Shown one piece after another: positions 17,758 through 26,728 of a stretch of DNA of 64,000 nucleotides. The translations under genes and the position numbers were made by a program. Position 1 is the first letter of the stretch; each line of letters begins with the position of its first letter. This DNA is from Mycobacterium sp. Aquia_213. Lineage in GTDB: Bacteria; Actinomycetota; Actinomycetes; Mycobacteriales; Mycobacteriaceae. Where the stretch lies: contig NZ_CP113116.1 in NCBI RefSeq assembly GCF_026625985.1, positions 620,001-684,000 of the forward strand, in the 5' to 3' direction. Under the pieces are notes generated by a model. The model was given only the letters and a program-made list of their open reading frames with translations, did no database searches and was not told where the DNA came from.

Positions 17758-18693
17758 ATGACAGTGTCCAAGGAAGCCGACGCCGCGGCGGCCAATGCCA
17801 GCGCCAACGAGCTGGTGGCCTACGAGACCCTCGATGAGGGTCGCATCGCGCGGATTTGGCTGAACCGGCCCGAGGCCCACAATGCGCAGAGCCGCGGCCT
17901 GCTGGTTCAGCTCGACGAGGCGTTCGGGCGGGCGGAGGCCGACGACACCGTGCGCGTGGTGATCCTGGCGGCGCGCGGCAGGAACTTCTCCGCCGGCCAC
18001 GATCTCGGCTCCGAGCAGGCGCTGGCCGAACGCGCGCCCGGGCCGGGGCAACACCCGAGCTTCCGTTCGCACGGCGCGACCTACGAACCGATCATGGAAA
18101 AGCTGTACCACCAGGAGTGGCACTTCTTCTTCGAAAACACTTGCCGCTGGCGCGATCTGCGCAAGATCACGATCGCCCAGGTGCAGGGCAACGCGATCTC
18201 GGCGGGCCTGATGCTGATCTGGGCGTGCGATCTGATCGTCGCCGCCGACAACGCGAAGTTCAGCGACGTAGTCGCGGTCCGGCTCGGCATGCCGGGCGTC
18301 GAATACTATGCTCACCCTTGGGAATTCGGGCCGCGTAAGGCCAAAGAGCTACTGCTGACCGGTGATTCGATCGACGCGGACGAAGCACATCGGCTGGGTA
18401 TGGTTTCCAAGGTCTTTCCGGTCGACGAATTAGAGGAAAAGACACTGGAATTCGCGCGGCGCGTTGCCGAGCGGCCCACGATGGCTTCGCTGTTGATCAA
18501 GGATTCGGTCAATGCCGCTTCCGACGCGATGGGTTACACCGAGGCGCTGCGGCACGCATTCCACGTCCACCTGCTGGGCCACGCACACTGGGCGGCGTTC
18601 AACGAGAACAGGTGGCCGGTCGGTCAGCCGCCGCACGTCGAGGACTGGCGCGACGCGAAGCCGACGAAGGTCGCTCGCCGCGATACGCCGTAG
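17758..18693 (+). CDS. Enoyl-CoA hydratase/isomerase family protein (EchA)
   Basis: This 311-residue crotonase-fold protein has FSAGHDLGSEQAL, the oxyanion-hole segment QGNAISAGLMLIWACDLIVA near residues 140-165, and a C-terminal helical extension (HVHLLGHAHWAAFNENRW). It contains an insert of about 35 residues after the first CoA-binding motif compared with short crotonases. It probably acts in fatty-acid or steroid CoA metabolism. It lies 172 bp before an SDR gene with a KstR-like box. Confidence 0.85.
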   Translation: MTVSKEADAAAANASANELVAYETLDEGRIARIWLNRPEAHNAQSRGLLVQLDEAFGRAEADDTVRVVILAARGRNFSAGHDLGSEQALAERAPGPGQHPSFRSHGATYEPIMEKLYHQEWHFFFENTCRWRDLRKITIAQVQGNAISAGLMLIWACDLIVAADNAKFSDVVAVRLGMPGVEYYAHPWEFGPRKAKELLLTGDSIDADEAHRLGMVSKVFPVDELEEKTLEFARRVAERPTMASLLIKDSVNAASDAMGYTEALRHAFHVHLLGHAHWAAFNENRWPVGQPPHVEDWRDAKPTKVARRDTP

Positions 18694-18834
18694 CCGACCC
18701 CTGCCCGGGCGATCGCCAATCTGCCCGCCCCCAGCGATAAGACCCGATTGTCGCTGAGAGGCGGGCACTTCGGTGTCCCGCCTAACGAGACTGGGGGTAG
18801 CGATATTCGGGCCGGGGTCGCATGCTTCTATAGC

Positions 18835-18848
18835 TAGAACCTGTTCCA
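18835..18848. promoter_or_regulatory. KstR-like operator before the SDR gene
   Basis: TAGAACCTGTTCCA satisfies every fixed position of TnnAACnnGTTnnA and lies 17 bp before the GTG of the SDR gene. This suggests sterol or lipid-responsive repression of the two SDR genes downstream. A related TetR-family regulator could use the same half-sites. Confidence 0.6.
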
Positions 18849-18865
18849 GTTTGAGAGGGTCTCGC

Positions 18866-19711
18866 GTGCAGCTATCTTTCGAAGACCGGACGTATGTGAT
18901 CACCGGCGGCGGCAGTGGCATCGGTAAGGGTGTGGCCGCCGGGCTGGTCGCGGCCGGGGCCTCCGTCATGATCGTCGGTCGCAATGCCGACCGCTTGGCG
19001 GGCGCCGTCGAGGAGATCGAGCCGCTGGCCGCCAAAGCCGGTAAAGGCGGCGCGATCCGCTACGAGCCCGCCGACGTCACCAACGAGGACGAGGTGTCCC
19101 GGGCGGTCGACGCCGCGACGGCCTGGCACGGGCGGCTGCACGGCGCGGTGCACTGCGCGGGCGGCTCGCTGACCGTCGGGCCGATCACCCACACCGACTC
19201 GGAGGCGTGGCGCAACACCGTCGACCTCAACGTCAACGGCACCATGTACGTGCTCAAGCACGTCGGGCGTGAATTGGTGCGCGGCGGTGGCGGATCGTTT
19301 ATCGGGATCTCGTCGATCGCGGCCAGCAACACCCACCGGTGGTTCGGGCCCTACGGCGTCACTAAGTCCGCGATCGACCACATGATGATGCTGGCCGCCG
19401 ATGAACTCGGGCCGTCGTGGGTGCGGGTCAACAGCATCCGCCCGGGCTTGATTCGCACCGATTTGGTGGACGCCGCGGTGCTTCAGTCGCCGGAGATCAG
19501 TGGCGACTACGCCCTTTGCACGCCGCTACCCCGCGCCGGGGAGGTCGAGGACGTCGCCAACCTGGCCATGTTCTTGCTCAGCGACGCGGCCACCTGGATC
19601 ACCGGACAGTGCATCAACGTCGACGGCGGCCACATCTTGCGCCGCGGCCCGGACTACTCCTCGATGATGGTGCAGATGTTCGGCGAGGACGCGCTACGCG
19701 GAGTGGTCTAA
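18866..19711 (+). CDS. Short-chain dehydrogenase/reductase (Rv3485c-like)
   Basis: This 281-residue classical SDR has a TGGGSGIGKG cofactor motif near residues 12-21, CAGG, and the catalytic SSIAAS...YGVTK. It ends in a C-terminal extension RRGPDYSSMMVQMF typical of a mycobacterial subfamily. The GTG at 18866 is preferred over upstream starts because the domain begins immediately there. It is followed 14 bp later by another SDR, so the two are probably co-transcribed. The substrate is not evident; the KstR-like box suggests lipid or sterol intermediates. Confidence 0.85.
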   Translation: MQLSFEDRTYVITGGGSGIGKGVAAGLVAAGASVMIVGRNADRLAGAVEEIEPLAAKAGKGGAIRYEPADVTNEDEVSRAVDAATAWHGRLHGAVHCAGGSLTVGPITHTDSEAWRNTVDLNVNGTMYVLKHVGRELVRGGGGSFIGISSIAASNTHRWFGPYGVTKSAIDHMMMLAADELGPSWVRVNSIRPGLIRTDLVDAAVLQSPEISGDYALCTPLPRAGEVEDVANLAMFLLSDAATWITGQCINVDGGHILRRGPDYSSMMVQMFGEDALRGVV

Positions 19712-19725
19712 CCCAGGAGAAGCAG

Positions 19726-20517
19726 ATGAACAGACTCGAGGGCAAGCGGATCCTGGTGACGGGCGCCGCATCGGGGATCGGCCAGGCCACCGCGTTGCGG
19801 TTGCTGAGCGAGGGCGCCAGCGTCGTGGCCGCCGATATCTCGGCCGACGGTCTGAGTAACACCCAGGCCAGCGCCGACGCGGCAGCGACAGCGCAGCGGC
19901 TCACCACGATGCCGCTCGACGTCGGCAATGAGGATTCGGTGATCGACGGCGTGTCCTTGGCGGTCGAGCAGCTCGGTGGCCTGGATTCCCTGGTCAACGC
20001 GGCAGGCATCCTGCGCTCCTGGCACACCCACCAGACCACCCTCGACCAGTGGAATCAGATCATCAACGTCAACCTGACCGGTACGTTCCTCGTGGTCCGC
20101 GAAGCGCTGCCGTCGCTATTGGCGAATTCGCGCAGTGCGATCGTGAACTTCAGCTCGACCTCGGCGTCTTTCGCCCACCCTTATATGGCGGCCTACGCCG
20201 CGAGCAAGGGCGGAATCCAGGCCTTCACCCATTCCCTGGCGCTGGAATATGCGAAGGAAGGTCTGCGGGCGGCGTGTGTGGCGCCGGGCAGCATCAAGTC
20301 CGGGATCACCGATGCCACCGGCGGATATATCCCGAAGGATGCGGATTGGTCGCTGTTTCCCCGGCTGATGCCGATCCTGCCGACCACGACGGAATCCAGC
20401 GGTGCGGGGATGGCCGGACCCGAAGCGGTCGCCGGCGTGATCGCGATGCTGGTGTCCGACGACGGAGCCTGGATCACGGGCACCGAGATTCGGATGGACG
20501 GCGGCACGCACGCCTAG
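19726..20517 (+). CDS. Short-chain dehydrogenase/reductase
   Basis: This 263-residue classical SDR has TGAASGIGQA near residue 12, NAAG, and catalytic SSTSAS...YAASKGG. It ends ITGTEIRMDGGTHA, the usual C-terminus of FabG-like enzymes. The ATG at 19726 follows AGGAGAAGC. Its stop codon lies inside the first unit of a tandem repeat. The substrate is unknown. Confidence 0.88.
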   Translation: MNRLEGKRILVTGAASGIGQATALRLLSEGASVVAADISADGLSNTQASADAAATAQRLTTMPLDVGNEDSVIDGVSLAVEQLGGLDSLVNAAGILRSWHTHQTTLDQWNQIINVNLTGTFLVVREALPSLLANSRSAIVNFSSTSASFAHPYMAAYAASKGGIQAFTHSLALEYAKEGLRAACVAPGSIKSGITDATGGYIPKDADWSLFPRLMPILPTTTESSGAGMAGPEAVAGVIAMLVSDDGAWITGTEIRMDGGTHA

Positions 20518-20623
20518 TTGGACGGCGGCGACCCTCTGCGCCCGGCTTCGCCGCGCTTGAGATCGCCGCTAGTTGGACGGCGGCGACCCTCTGCGCCCGG
20601 CTTCGCCGCGCTTGAGATCGCCG
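20514..20623. repeat. Two tandem 55-bp units between convergent genes, hairpin-forming
   Basis: Two identical 55-bp units (20514-20568 and 20569-20623) each begin CTAGTTGGACGGCGGCGACC and contain inverted CGGCGA/TCGCCG arms plus an internal GC-rich palindrome. The first unit contains the stop codon of the plus-strand SDR gene, and the stop codon of the minus-strand LCP gene follows the second unit directly. The arrangement suggests a duplicated bidirectional terminator or a small mobile palindromic repeat. Confidence 0.85.
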
Positions 20624-22201
20624 CTAGTTAACGCAGGGCACCCCGCCACCGTCGATCGGTTTGCCCTGATCGGGTGTCGGGTAGGTGCTGGTGCCGTAGC
20701 CCGAATAGGTGCCGCTGCTCTTGCTCGACGTCGTGGTGGTTGACGACGAAGACGTTGAGTAATCGTCCATGGATGCGTCGATCGTCGGCATCGAGTAGTT
20801 GGTGTCGACGGTCACGCGGATGTGCCCGGGCTGCAGACTGGAATCCGGTTGTTTGGGTGTATCCAGGCCGAGCAGGCCAGCGATGTTCTGGGCGTCGGAT
20901 TCTGCGCCCGCGCCGTACTGGATGGTCGAGGTGTTCGGATCAAACCAGGTACGGTCGCGGGCTTGAACCGAGGTGTAGCCGTACTTTTTCAGCGCGTGCG
21001 ACACCTGGCTGGCCAGACCGCTTATGCTGCCGACGTTGACCACGTCGACGTCGGTGGACGGATTCGGCTTGGCGGCCGTCGTCGGCGACGAGCTTGTCGA
21101 ACTGTCGACGCCGATCGCCGATGCGACCTCGGCCTTGATCGCGACAGGGTCGATGATGTTGACGTCTTGACCGTTGATGTTGTCGTAGCGGACCACCGGC
21201 AGCGTCCGGAACTCCACTTGGTTTGCCGCCGCGCTACCGGCGATTTCGCCGATCCGGCGGAACATGTTCTCGTCCCAACCGCCCGACAGCACAACGTCTT
21301 TGCGCGCCACCGCCATCAGGCTCTTCATCTTGTCCAGGTTGGTGAAGGTGCCCGCATCTTGCAGCTCACGCATGACCGACGAAATGAATGCCTGCTGCCG
21401 ATGGGTGCGGTCCAGGTCGCCGTTGTCCAGGCCATGACGTTGCCGGACGAAGGCCAGTGCCTCCGAGGCATCCAGCCGTTGCGGCCCGGCGGGGAAATCG
21501 GCGCCGGAGTAGGAGTCATAGACGGCGTGGTTGAGGCAGACGTTCACCCCGCCCAGGCTTTGCGCCAGATCGTAGAAGCCCGCCAAGTTGACCTCAGCGA
21601 AGTAGTCGATCGGAACCCCGGTCAGGCTGCGCACCGCGCGCAAGGTCGCCGCCCGGGCCGCTTCGCGGCCTTTCGTCTCGAGTTCTTTTTGAGTGCTCGC
21701 GCCCTGATTGGCGAGCTTCTGGGCGACGTACTGCTTGGTGAGGCCGTACGCCTCCTTGATCTTGATGTGGTTGTACCCCGGAACACCGTTGAACGGCACC
21801 CAGTCGTCGCGGGGGATCGAGAAGGCGACGACTTTGTTGTCGGCACCGACGTGCACGAGTATCAGCGTGTTGGTGTTGTAGCCGCCGTCATCGGAGTCGC
21901 CGGCGTGCAGCTGCTTGAGGATCGAATTGGGGAGGTCGTTGCCGTCCTGGTCTTTTCGCGAGTCCAGCCCGATCAGCAGGATGTTCATGTTGTCGCCGCT
22001 GGATCGCGGATCGTCGGGGCTCAAGGCTTCCGAGACGGTGATGCCGCCCAGCGCCCCGTGCGCGACGTAGTACCCCGCGCCGGTCATCAACACCGCCGCG
22101 GTGGACACCAGCGTCATGAACGCCCGCGTCACCCCTCGGCGGAGTGGCGACGGTTGGCGAACCGCTCGATGGCGGCGATGCGCGCCGCCGGAACGTGCCA
22201 T
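20624..22201 (-). CDS. cpsA: LytR-CpsA-Psr family ligase (CpsA-like)
   Basis: This 525-residue LCP protein has a basic N-terminus, one membrane helix near residues 27-48 (AFMTLVSTAAVLMTGAGYYVA), and an LCP catalytic domain (about 75-260) with NILLIGLDSRKD, SIPRDDWV and FVRQRHGLDNGDLDRTHRQQ. A LytR_C domain (DVDVVNVGSISGLASQVSHAL) and a Ser/Thr-rich tail complete it. LCP enzymes attach arabinogalactan and other polymers to peptidoglycan outside the membrane. It corresponds in context to Rv3484/CpsA. It is convergent with the SDR gene across the tandem repeat. Confidence 0.92.
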   Translation of the reverse strand: MARSGGAHRRHRAVRQPSPLRRGVTRAFMTLVSTAAVLMTGAGYYVAHGALGGITVSEALSPDDPRSSGDNMNILLIGLDSRKDQDGNDLPNSILKQLHAGDSDDGGYNTNTLILVHVGADNKVVAFSIPRDDWVPFNGVPGYNHIKIKEAYGLTKQYVAQKLANQGASTQKELETKGREAARAATLRAVRSLTGVPIDYFAEVNLAGFYDLAQSLGGVNVCLNHAVYDSYSGADFPAGPQRLDASEALAFVRQRHGLDNGDLDRTHRQQAFISSVMRELQDAGTFTNLDKMKSLMAVARKDVVLSGGWDENMFRRIGEIAGSAAANQVEFRTLPVVRYDNINGQDVNIIDPVAIKAEVASAIGVDSSTSSSPTTAAKPNPSTDVDVVNVGSISGLASQVSHALKKYGYTSVQARDRTWFDPNTSTIQYGAGAESDAQNIAGLLGLDTPKQPDSSLQPGHIRVTVDTNYSMPTIDASMDDYSTSSSSTTTTSSKSSGTYSGYGTSTYPTPDQGKPIDGGGVPCVN

Positions 22202-22467
22202 CAGAAACCTTGACCCTTCACCCGCGCACCACTGCGCACCGCATCAGCGGTTTGCGGTGATGGGGCGAAAAGCATGAGGTCAAGTATGCGGTAGCTTGCT
22301 GTGAAGCCCCCAATTAGGACCGCTGCGAACGGCTCAGTGTGGCCCTTCTCACGCCGGGGAATCGCCCGAATCGCCACCCGCAATCTTCCCTCTACCAGCA
22401 TGTTTTGGCTAGGATGCCCCGAGCTTGGGGTCCGCGGGCGTCGCGGACCTCCTCTCAGGAGGAGAAC

Positions 22468-23118
22468 ATGGCCGACGAGATCGATTCCGACTCGTCACCG
22501 GACGGAGACAAACACGCGGACAATCCCGATCCGCAGGTGCCTGAGCACGGCTTACGGCGGGCCTGGCAGCAGATCCCACCAGGCCTACGGACGGTAATTC
22601 CCCTGGTTTTGCTGGTGGCCGCCGTGATCGTCGGCTTCTACAACTGGGTGCGGCCGTCGGGCGACGATTGGTCGCACCTGCCGAGCCGACTTGTTTGCCA
22701 GGTGCAATCCGGAACCAGGCCGCCGCCCGCGATCACCGTCGCCTCGGTCGGTGTCACTCATCCCCGGACCAACGTGCTCCAGCTCGAGGCGCACTTCGCT
22801 CAACCGCTGCCGGCGTCGCCGGGCTTCCAAATGACTTACCGCCTCGCAAACAACGGCACGGCGTTTGCCGTGCTGAACCAGCGACAGGACAGCGACGACT
22901 TGGCGATCCGCAACGTCCGGGGTGACGGTGCGGACATCCGGACGGATCTCGGCACGCACGCCCGGCGGACGGCGCCCGACACCATCGAGATGACGCTGAA
23001 CCTATCGAAATTCGGTTTCGACAAAGACTTCGTGAATCCAGCGCTCACGGTTTCATCTCAGCTCGACGTGCCGCCCGCCGAGCCCGTGACCTACGCGTTG
23101 CAGATTTGCCACGGCTAA
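22468..23118 (+). CDS. Conserved membrane-anchored protein (Rv3483c-like)
   Basis: This 216-residue protein has an acidic N-terminus, a transmembrane helix near residues 45-63 (VIPLVLLVAAVIVGFYNW) and an extracytoplasmic beta-rich domain (VTHPRTNVLQLEAHFAQPLP, FQMTYRLANNGTAF). The ATG at 22468 is chosen for the strong CAGGAGGAGAAC ribosome binding site. It diverges from cpsA, the arrangement seen for Rv3483c. The function is unknown; an envelope role is inferred from location and topology. Confidence 0.8.
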   Translation: MADEIDSDSSPDGDKHADNPDPQVPEHGLRRAWQQIPPGLRTVIPLVLLVAAVIVGFYNWVRPSGDDWSHLPSRLVCQVQSGTRPPPAITVASVGVTHPRTNVLQLEAHFAQPLPASPGFQMTYRLANNGTAFAVLNQRQDSDDLAIRNVRGDGADIRTDLGTHARRTAPDTIEMTLNLSKFGFDKDFVNPALTVSSQLDVPPAEPVTYALQICHG

Positions 23119-23140
23119 CGAAAGTTGTTGCGGCAGAGGG

Positions 23141-23401
23141 TTAGTTGACCCGTTCGAGGTCTTCGCCCGAATGGTAGTAGATCCGGATATTCGATCCGGT
23201 GACGATTTCTGCGAGGTATACGCCGAGCGGTTCAACCTCGTAGTAAAAGTGAACGTAGCCCTGCTTATCCAATGTTGTGGCACAGGTGAGGCCCGGCGCA
23301 CCGCACCGTTGCTTGGTCGGAAGCGCGAGCACACCGATTGCCAGCATGACGATGATCCCGATCACGATTGGGGCTTTGTTCAAGGTGCGCCTCGTTTGCA
23401 C
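23141..23401 (-). CDS. Small membrane protein of unknown function
   Basis: This protein of about 86 residues has a GTG start at 23401 and a hydrophobic segment APIVIGIIVMLAIGVLALP, followed by a short domain with two cysteines (RCGAPGLTCATT) and YVHFYYEVEPLGVYLAEIVTG. It may be a membrane-anchored or secreted small protein. It is convergent with the preceding gene. The start is uncertain, since a TTG six codons later is equally possible. Confidence 0.6.
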   Translation of the reverse strand: MQTRRTLNKAPIVIGIIVMLAIGVLALPTKQRCGAPGLTCATTLDKQGYVHFYYEVEPLGVYLAEIVTGSNIRIYYHSGEDLERVN

Positions 23402-23468
23402 GGAATACGTCACCGAAGGAGTGTAAGCGCAACATTGAGCAATCCCGGGGAAGTAGGGTCTGTCAGCT

Positions 23469-24620
23469 ATGACGCGTGCAACCCCTGACAACCCACCGCG
23501 GTCGCATACTCGGGTCGAGGTGCTCGGCAATATCGGGCCCAACTGGTTTGCCTCGGTAATGGGAACGGGAATCGTTGCTATCGGCGGTGCGACGCTGCCG
23601 TTCCACGTGGTGGGGCTGCGCGCGTTCGCGGAAGTGGTGTGGGTGATCGCCGCCGTGCTGCTGGCGGTGCTGATCGTCTTGGTGGGTAGTCACTGGCTAC
23701 GCCACCCGACGGTCGCGCGCGGCCATGCCCGCAATCCGCAGATGGCCCATTTTTATGGCGCCGCACCCATGGCGCTGATGACCGTCGGCGGCGGAGCGAT
23801 GGTGGTCGGCCGGGATCTGATCGGCGCGCGCATTGCCGTCGACCTGGACTGGGTGCTGTGGACCGCGGGCACTCTCGGCGGGCTGTTCACCGCGGTCTCC
23901 ATTCCGTTTCTGATGTTCACCCAGCACGACGTCGAACCCGACGCGGCATTCGGCGGCTGGCTGATGCCCGTCGTTCCGCCGATGGTGACCGCGGCGATGG
24001 GAGCGCTGTTGCTGCCGCACATAGCCGCGGGCACCGGCCGTCAAACCATGCTCTATTTCTGTTACGCGATGTTCGGGTTGTCGTTGCTGGCCTCGTTCAA
24101 CATCATCGCGATGATCTGGAGCCGACTCGTGCTGTACGGCACCTCGGGCACCGCGCGGGTGCCGACGCTGTGGATCGTGTTGGGTCCGCTGGGCCAATCC
24201 ATCACGGCCGCAGGACTTCTCGGGACGGCCGCGGCGCACGGCTCCATCGACCACGACGTGGCCGAGGACATGAACACATTCTCGATCCTGTACGGAGTTC
24301 CGGTGTGGGGCTTCGCGGTGTTGTGGATCGCATTGGCCACCGCGCTCACCGTGCGCACCCTGCGCCGCGGGATGCCGTTCGCCCTGACGTGGTGGAGCCT
24401 GACGTTCCCGGTCGGCACCTTCGTGACCGGGACTTCGCAGCTTGCCGCTCACACGCACCTGCCCGCCTTCAGAGTGGCCGCGGCCATCGCCTACGCCGGT
24501 CTGCTCTTCACCTGGTTGCTGGTGGCCATCCGTACCACGCGGGGCAGCCTGCGCGGCAATCTGCTCAAGCTGCCGCCGAGTAGTACGCCAATCAAGGCCC
24601 ACAAGGAGCAGGTGTCCTGA
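23469..24620 (+). CDS. TDT-family (TehA/SLAC1-like) transporter
   Basis: This 383-residue integral membrane protein has about ten hydrophobic helices. The N-terminal NIGPNWFASVMGTGIVAIGG motif is typical of tellurite-resistance/dicarboxylate transporters (TDT family: TehA, Mae1, SLAC1). A conserved HAHFYGA-like segment (QMAHFYGAAPMAL) follows near residue 95. It is probably an anion or weak-acid channel or transporter; the substrate cannot be told from sequence. Confidence 0.85.
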   Translation: MTRATPDNPPRSHTRVEVLGNIGPNWFASVMGTGIVAIGGATLPFHVVGLRAFAEVVWVIAAVLLAVLIVLVGSHWLRHPTVARGHARNPQMAHFYGAAPMALMTVGGGAMVVGRDLIGARIAVDLDWVLWTAGTLGGLFTAVSIPFLMFTQHDVEPDAAFGGWLMPVVPPMVTAAMGALLLPHIAAGTGRQTMLYFCYAMFGLSLLASFNIIAMIWSRLVLYGTSGTARVPTLWIVLGPLGQSITAAGLLGTAAAHGSIDHDVAEDMNTFSILYGVPVWGFAVLWIALATALTVRTLRRGMPFALTWWSLTFPVGTFVTGTSQLAAHTHLPAFRVAAAIAYAGLLFTWLLVAIRTTRGSLRGNLLKLPPSSTPIKAHKEQVS

Positions 24621-24636
24621 GGTTCAGGGACTTCCA

Positions 24637-24822
24637 TCAGGTTTCGCGGGCGCCAGTTGTTGGCGATGAAACTTCTTGCGGTGAGCCCGTTTCCGGGCGG
24701 CGAAGTCGATCCATCAACCGGCGCCACTGGTTTCGCAGCCACCGCCGCACCCGGCTAAGGCGGAAGCGATCGGGGTAGGCGACCCCGAGGACGATGATGG
24801 CTAGGGCGAACACGCCTTCCAC
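24637..24822 (-). CDS. Putative small basic membrane protein
   Basis: This 61-residue frame has a GTG start at 24822. A hydrophobic N-terminus (VFALAIIVLGVAY) is followed by a strongly basic stretch (RFRLSRVRRWLRNQWRRLMDRLRR), the pattern of a small single-span membrane protein. It begins 2 bp after the stop of another small hydrophobic frame on the same strand, which supports a two-gene unit. No family is recognised. Confidence 0.4.
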   Translation of the reverse strand: MEGVFALAIIVLGVAYPDRFRLSRVRRWLRNQWRRLMDRLRRPETGSPQEVSSPTTGARET

Positions 24823-24824
24823 GA

Positions 24825-24983
24825 TCAGGGGATGGCCCAGTCGCTGCTCAGCCAGTAGAGATGCTTGCCTACGAAGCCTGAATCTTTACTCTCCTTATCG
24901 CCGAACAGCCATATAGCCACGCACTTCATTGACGGTGCAATCGCCAGCAGGACAACGGCCAGCGATAGCCGGGCAAAAACCAA
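24825..24983 (-). CDS. Putative small membrane protein
   Basis: This 52-residue frame runs from a TTG at 24983 to the TGA at 24825-24827. Its N-terminus FARLSLAVVLLAIAP is hydrophobic, followed by MKCVAIWLFGD and a polar tail ending HLYWLSSDWAIP. It sits directly upstream of the 61-residue basic membrane frame. The start codon is weak, and an ATG 18 codons in is an alternative. The call rests on hydrophobicity and tandem arrangement only. Confidence 0.35.
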   Translation of the reverse strand: MVFARLSLAVVLLAIAPSMKCVAIWLFGDKESKDSGFVGKHLYWLSSDWAIP

Positions 24984-25077
24984 CGTGCGTACTGCAAAGG
25001 TGTCACCGGACCCCGCATCGAACTGGTGAGCGCGTGATGAAACCGTTCATCGAATACTGGTAGTCGACGGCCGGAAC

Positions 25078-26568
25078 CTATTCGGCTGCAAGCACTTCGG
25101 CGGCTGCGCGCTCGCCCGATTGCGCCGCGCCGCTGACACAGTGATACGAGTACGTGGACGTATCGACACCCGCCCAGTGCACGCGTCCAACCGGCTCGCG
25201 TACCGCCGGGCCGAATCCGGACCCCGTCCAAACGCCCGGCCCCATGCAACCGGCGAAATCCCCGCGCGTCCATTCGTCCATCGACCAGTTGAACTCGAAG
25301 TAGGAATCGGGCTCCGGGTTCTGCGGCAATACCGCCGGGAACGTGATCCGCTCCGAGAGCTGCGCGCCGTCCGCTCCGAATCGATGCGACATTTCCTTTA
25401 GCACTTGCGCTTTGCGCTCCGCCCGGGTCAACCGATTGAAGTCGCGCGCCTTGTCGCCGGCAATGAAAACGCTCATCAGTCCGGGCTTGTCGCTGGTCTC
25501 GTCGAATGCGCTTTCCCGCGCATTGGGGCTGTAATCGCCGGCGTAGATGGAGATCGATTCGCCGACCAGCCCACGCTTGCGCCAGAACGCCTCGTCGTAA
25601 ACGAGCCAGATCTTCCAGAAGGAACCCGTCGGCACCCGGTGCTGCAACTGAGCGCGGTCCGGCGGCAGTATCGGATCGAAACCGATGAAGTTCGTCATCG
25701 AGATATTCGTCGCGACGACGACGCGGCGCGCCCGCACGCTGACGTTCTCCGCGCTGACCGTGACTCCGCTTGCGTCCTGGGTGATCTGGCGGACCGGCGA
25801 CCCGGTGTGGACGCTATCCGGATCCAGCTTGGCCACGATCCGATCGGCTATCTGCCGCATTCCGCCGCGGACCCGATATTGCTGCGCTTGTCCCGGGGCC
25901 TGGCCACTCATGTTGAACAGCTTGCTCCGGTAGGTTTTCAGCACGAAAAGCCAATGCAGGAGCGAACATGCACCGAGTTCGACACCCGTGTATCCGACGA
26001 TGGCGGCACCCAGGAGCGCCTTTGCGTCCTTGGTGATGATGTTCAGGTCGAACCACGACTGAACGGTCATCTGGTCGGCTTCACGCGTCGTGCCGGGTCC
26101 CAGACTGACCGTGAACGGAAACTTGATGTCGTCCCACGGTGCCTCGGGATCGACGACCTCGGACATCTTTTCCATGCTGAGGATGGCCTTGCCCAAATCC
26201 AATTTCGCGGGCATGGATATCGGAGGCAACGCTTTGAGCGGATTGGAATCGTGGGCGTCGTACTCGTGGACCTTGTTCGAGGAATCCACAAATATCGTCT
26301 TGCCTTGGTCGTATTGCGCGTACACCTCGACGTCGAGTTCGTCCATCAGCCGCCGGATATCGGGCTGCGCCTGCGCGTCGGCCACCCATTGCCCGCCGAT
26401 CTCGAACAAGGTGCCGTCCGAGAGCTGTGCACTCCAGGTGCGACCGCCGATGCGCGGCGAGGCCTCGAGCACCGTCACGGAGTGGCCTGCTCGATGAAGG
26501 CGGTATGCCGCGGTTAGCCCGGCGTATCCCGCACCGACGACACAGAATTCGGATTCAAGCTCAGACAT
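25078..26568 (-). CDS. Flavin monoamine oxidase family protein
   Basis: This 496-residue FAD-dependent amine oxidase has the dinucleotide motif GAGYAGLTAAYRL (residues 12-24), LEASPRIGGRTW (about 34-45), and a C-terminal FAD motif GRVHWAGVDTSTYSYHCVSGAAQSG read in part. The ATG at 26568 (MSELESEFCVV) places the Rossmann fold at the N-terminus; upstream in-frame codons were rejected. It would oxidise an amine using oxygen. The substrate is unknown. Confidence 0.88.
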   Translation of the reverse strand: MSELESEFCVVGAGYAGLTAAYRLHRAGHSVTVLEASPRIGGRTWSAQLSDGTLFEIGGQWVADAQAQPDIRRLMDELDVEVYAQYDQGKTIFVDSSNKVHEYDAHDSNPLKALPPISMPAKLDLGKAILSMEKMSEVVDPEAPWDDIKFPFTVSLGPGTTREADQMTVQSWFDLNIITKDAKALLGAAIVGYTGVELGACSLLHWLFVLKTYRSKLFNMSGQAPGQAQQYRVRGGMRQIADRIVAKLDPDSVHTGSPVRQITQDASGVTVSAENVSVRARRVVVATNISMTNFIGFDPILPPDRAQLQHRVPTGSFWKIWLVYDEAFWRKRGLVGESISIYAGDYSPNARESAFDETSDKPGLMSVFIAGDKARDFNRLTRAERKAQVLKEMSHRFGADGAQLSERITFPAVLPQNPEPDSYFEFNWSMDEWTRGDFAGCMGPGVWTGSGFGPAVREPVGRVHWAGVDTSTYSYHCVSGAAQSGERAAAEVLAAE

Positions 26569-26728
26569 CGCTGTCCTCTCGCCGCTTGAGGGTCGACCGG
26601 AAAACTGTACGCGGACCAGGTGGTTAGCGGATGAAGTTTGCGAGTGTTCCCGACAAACGCTGACGCGGGCGTAAATGCGAGTATCCCCAGGCGGCAACGA
26701 CATAGCGAGGTCGTCTTATCATCTCCTG

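Noticed and set aside
20822..22213. 463-codon plus-strand frame opposite cpsA
   Set aside because: It is an antisense shadow of the LCP gene, with no ribosome binding site or recognisable domain.
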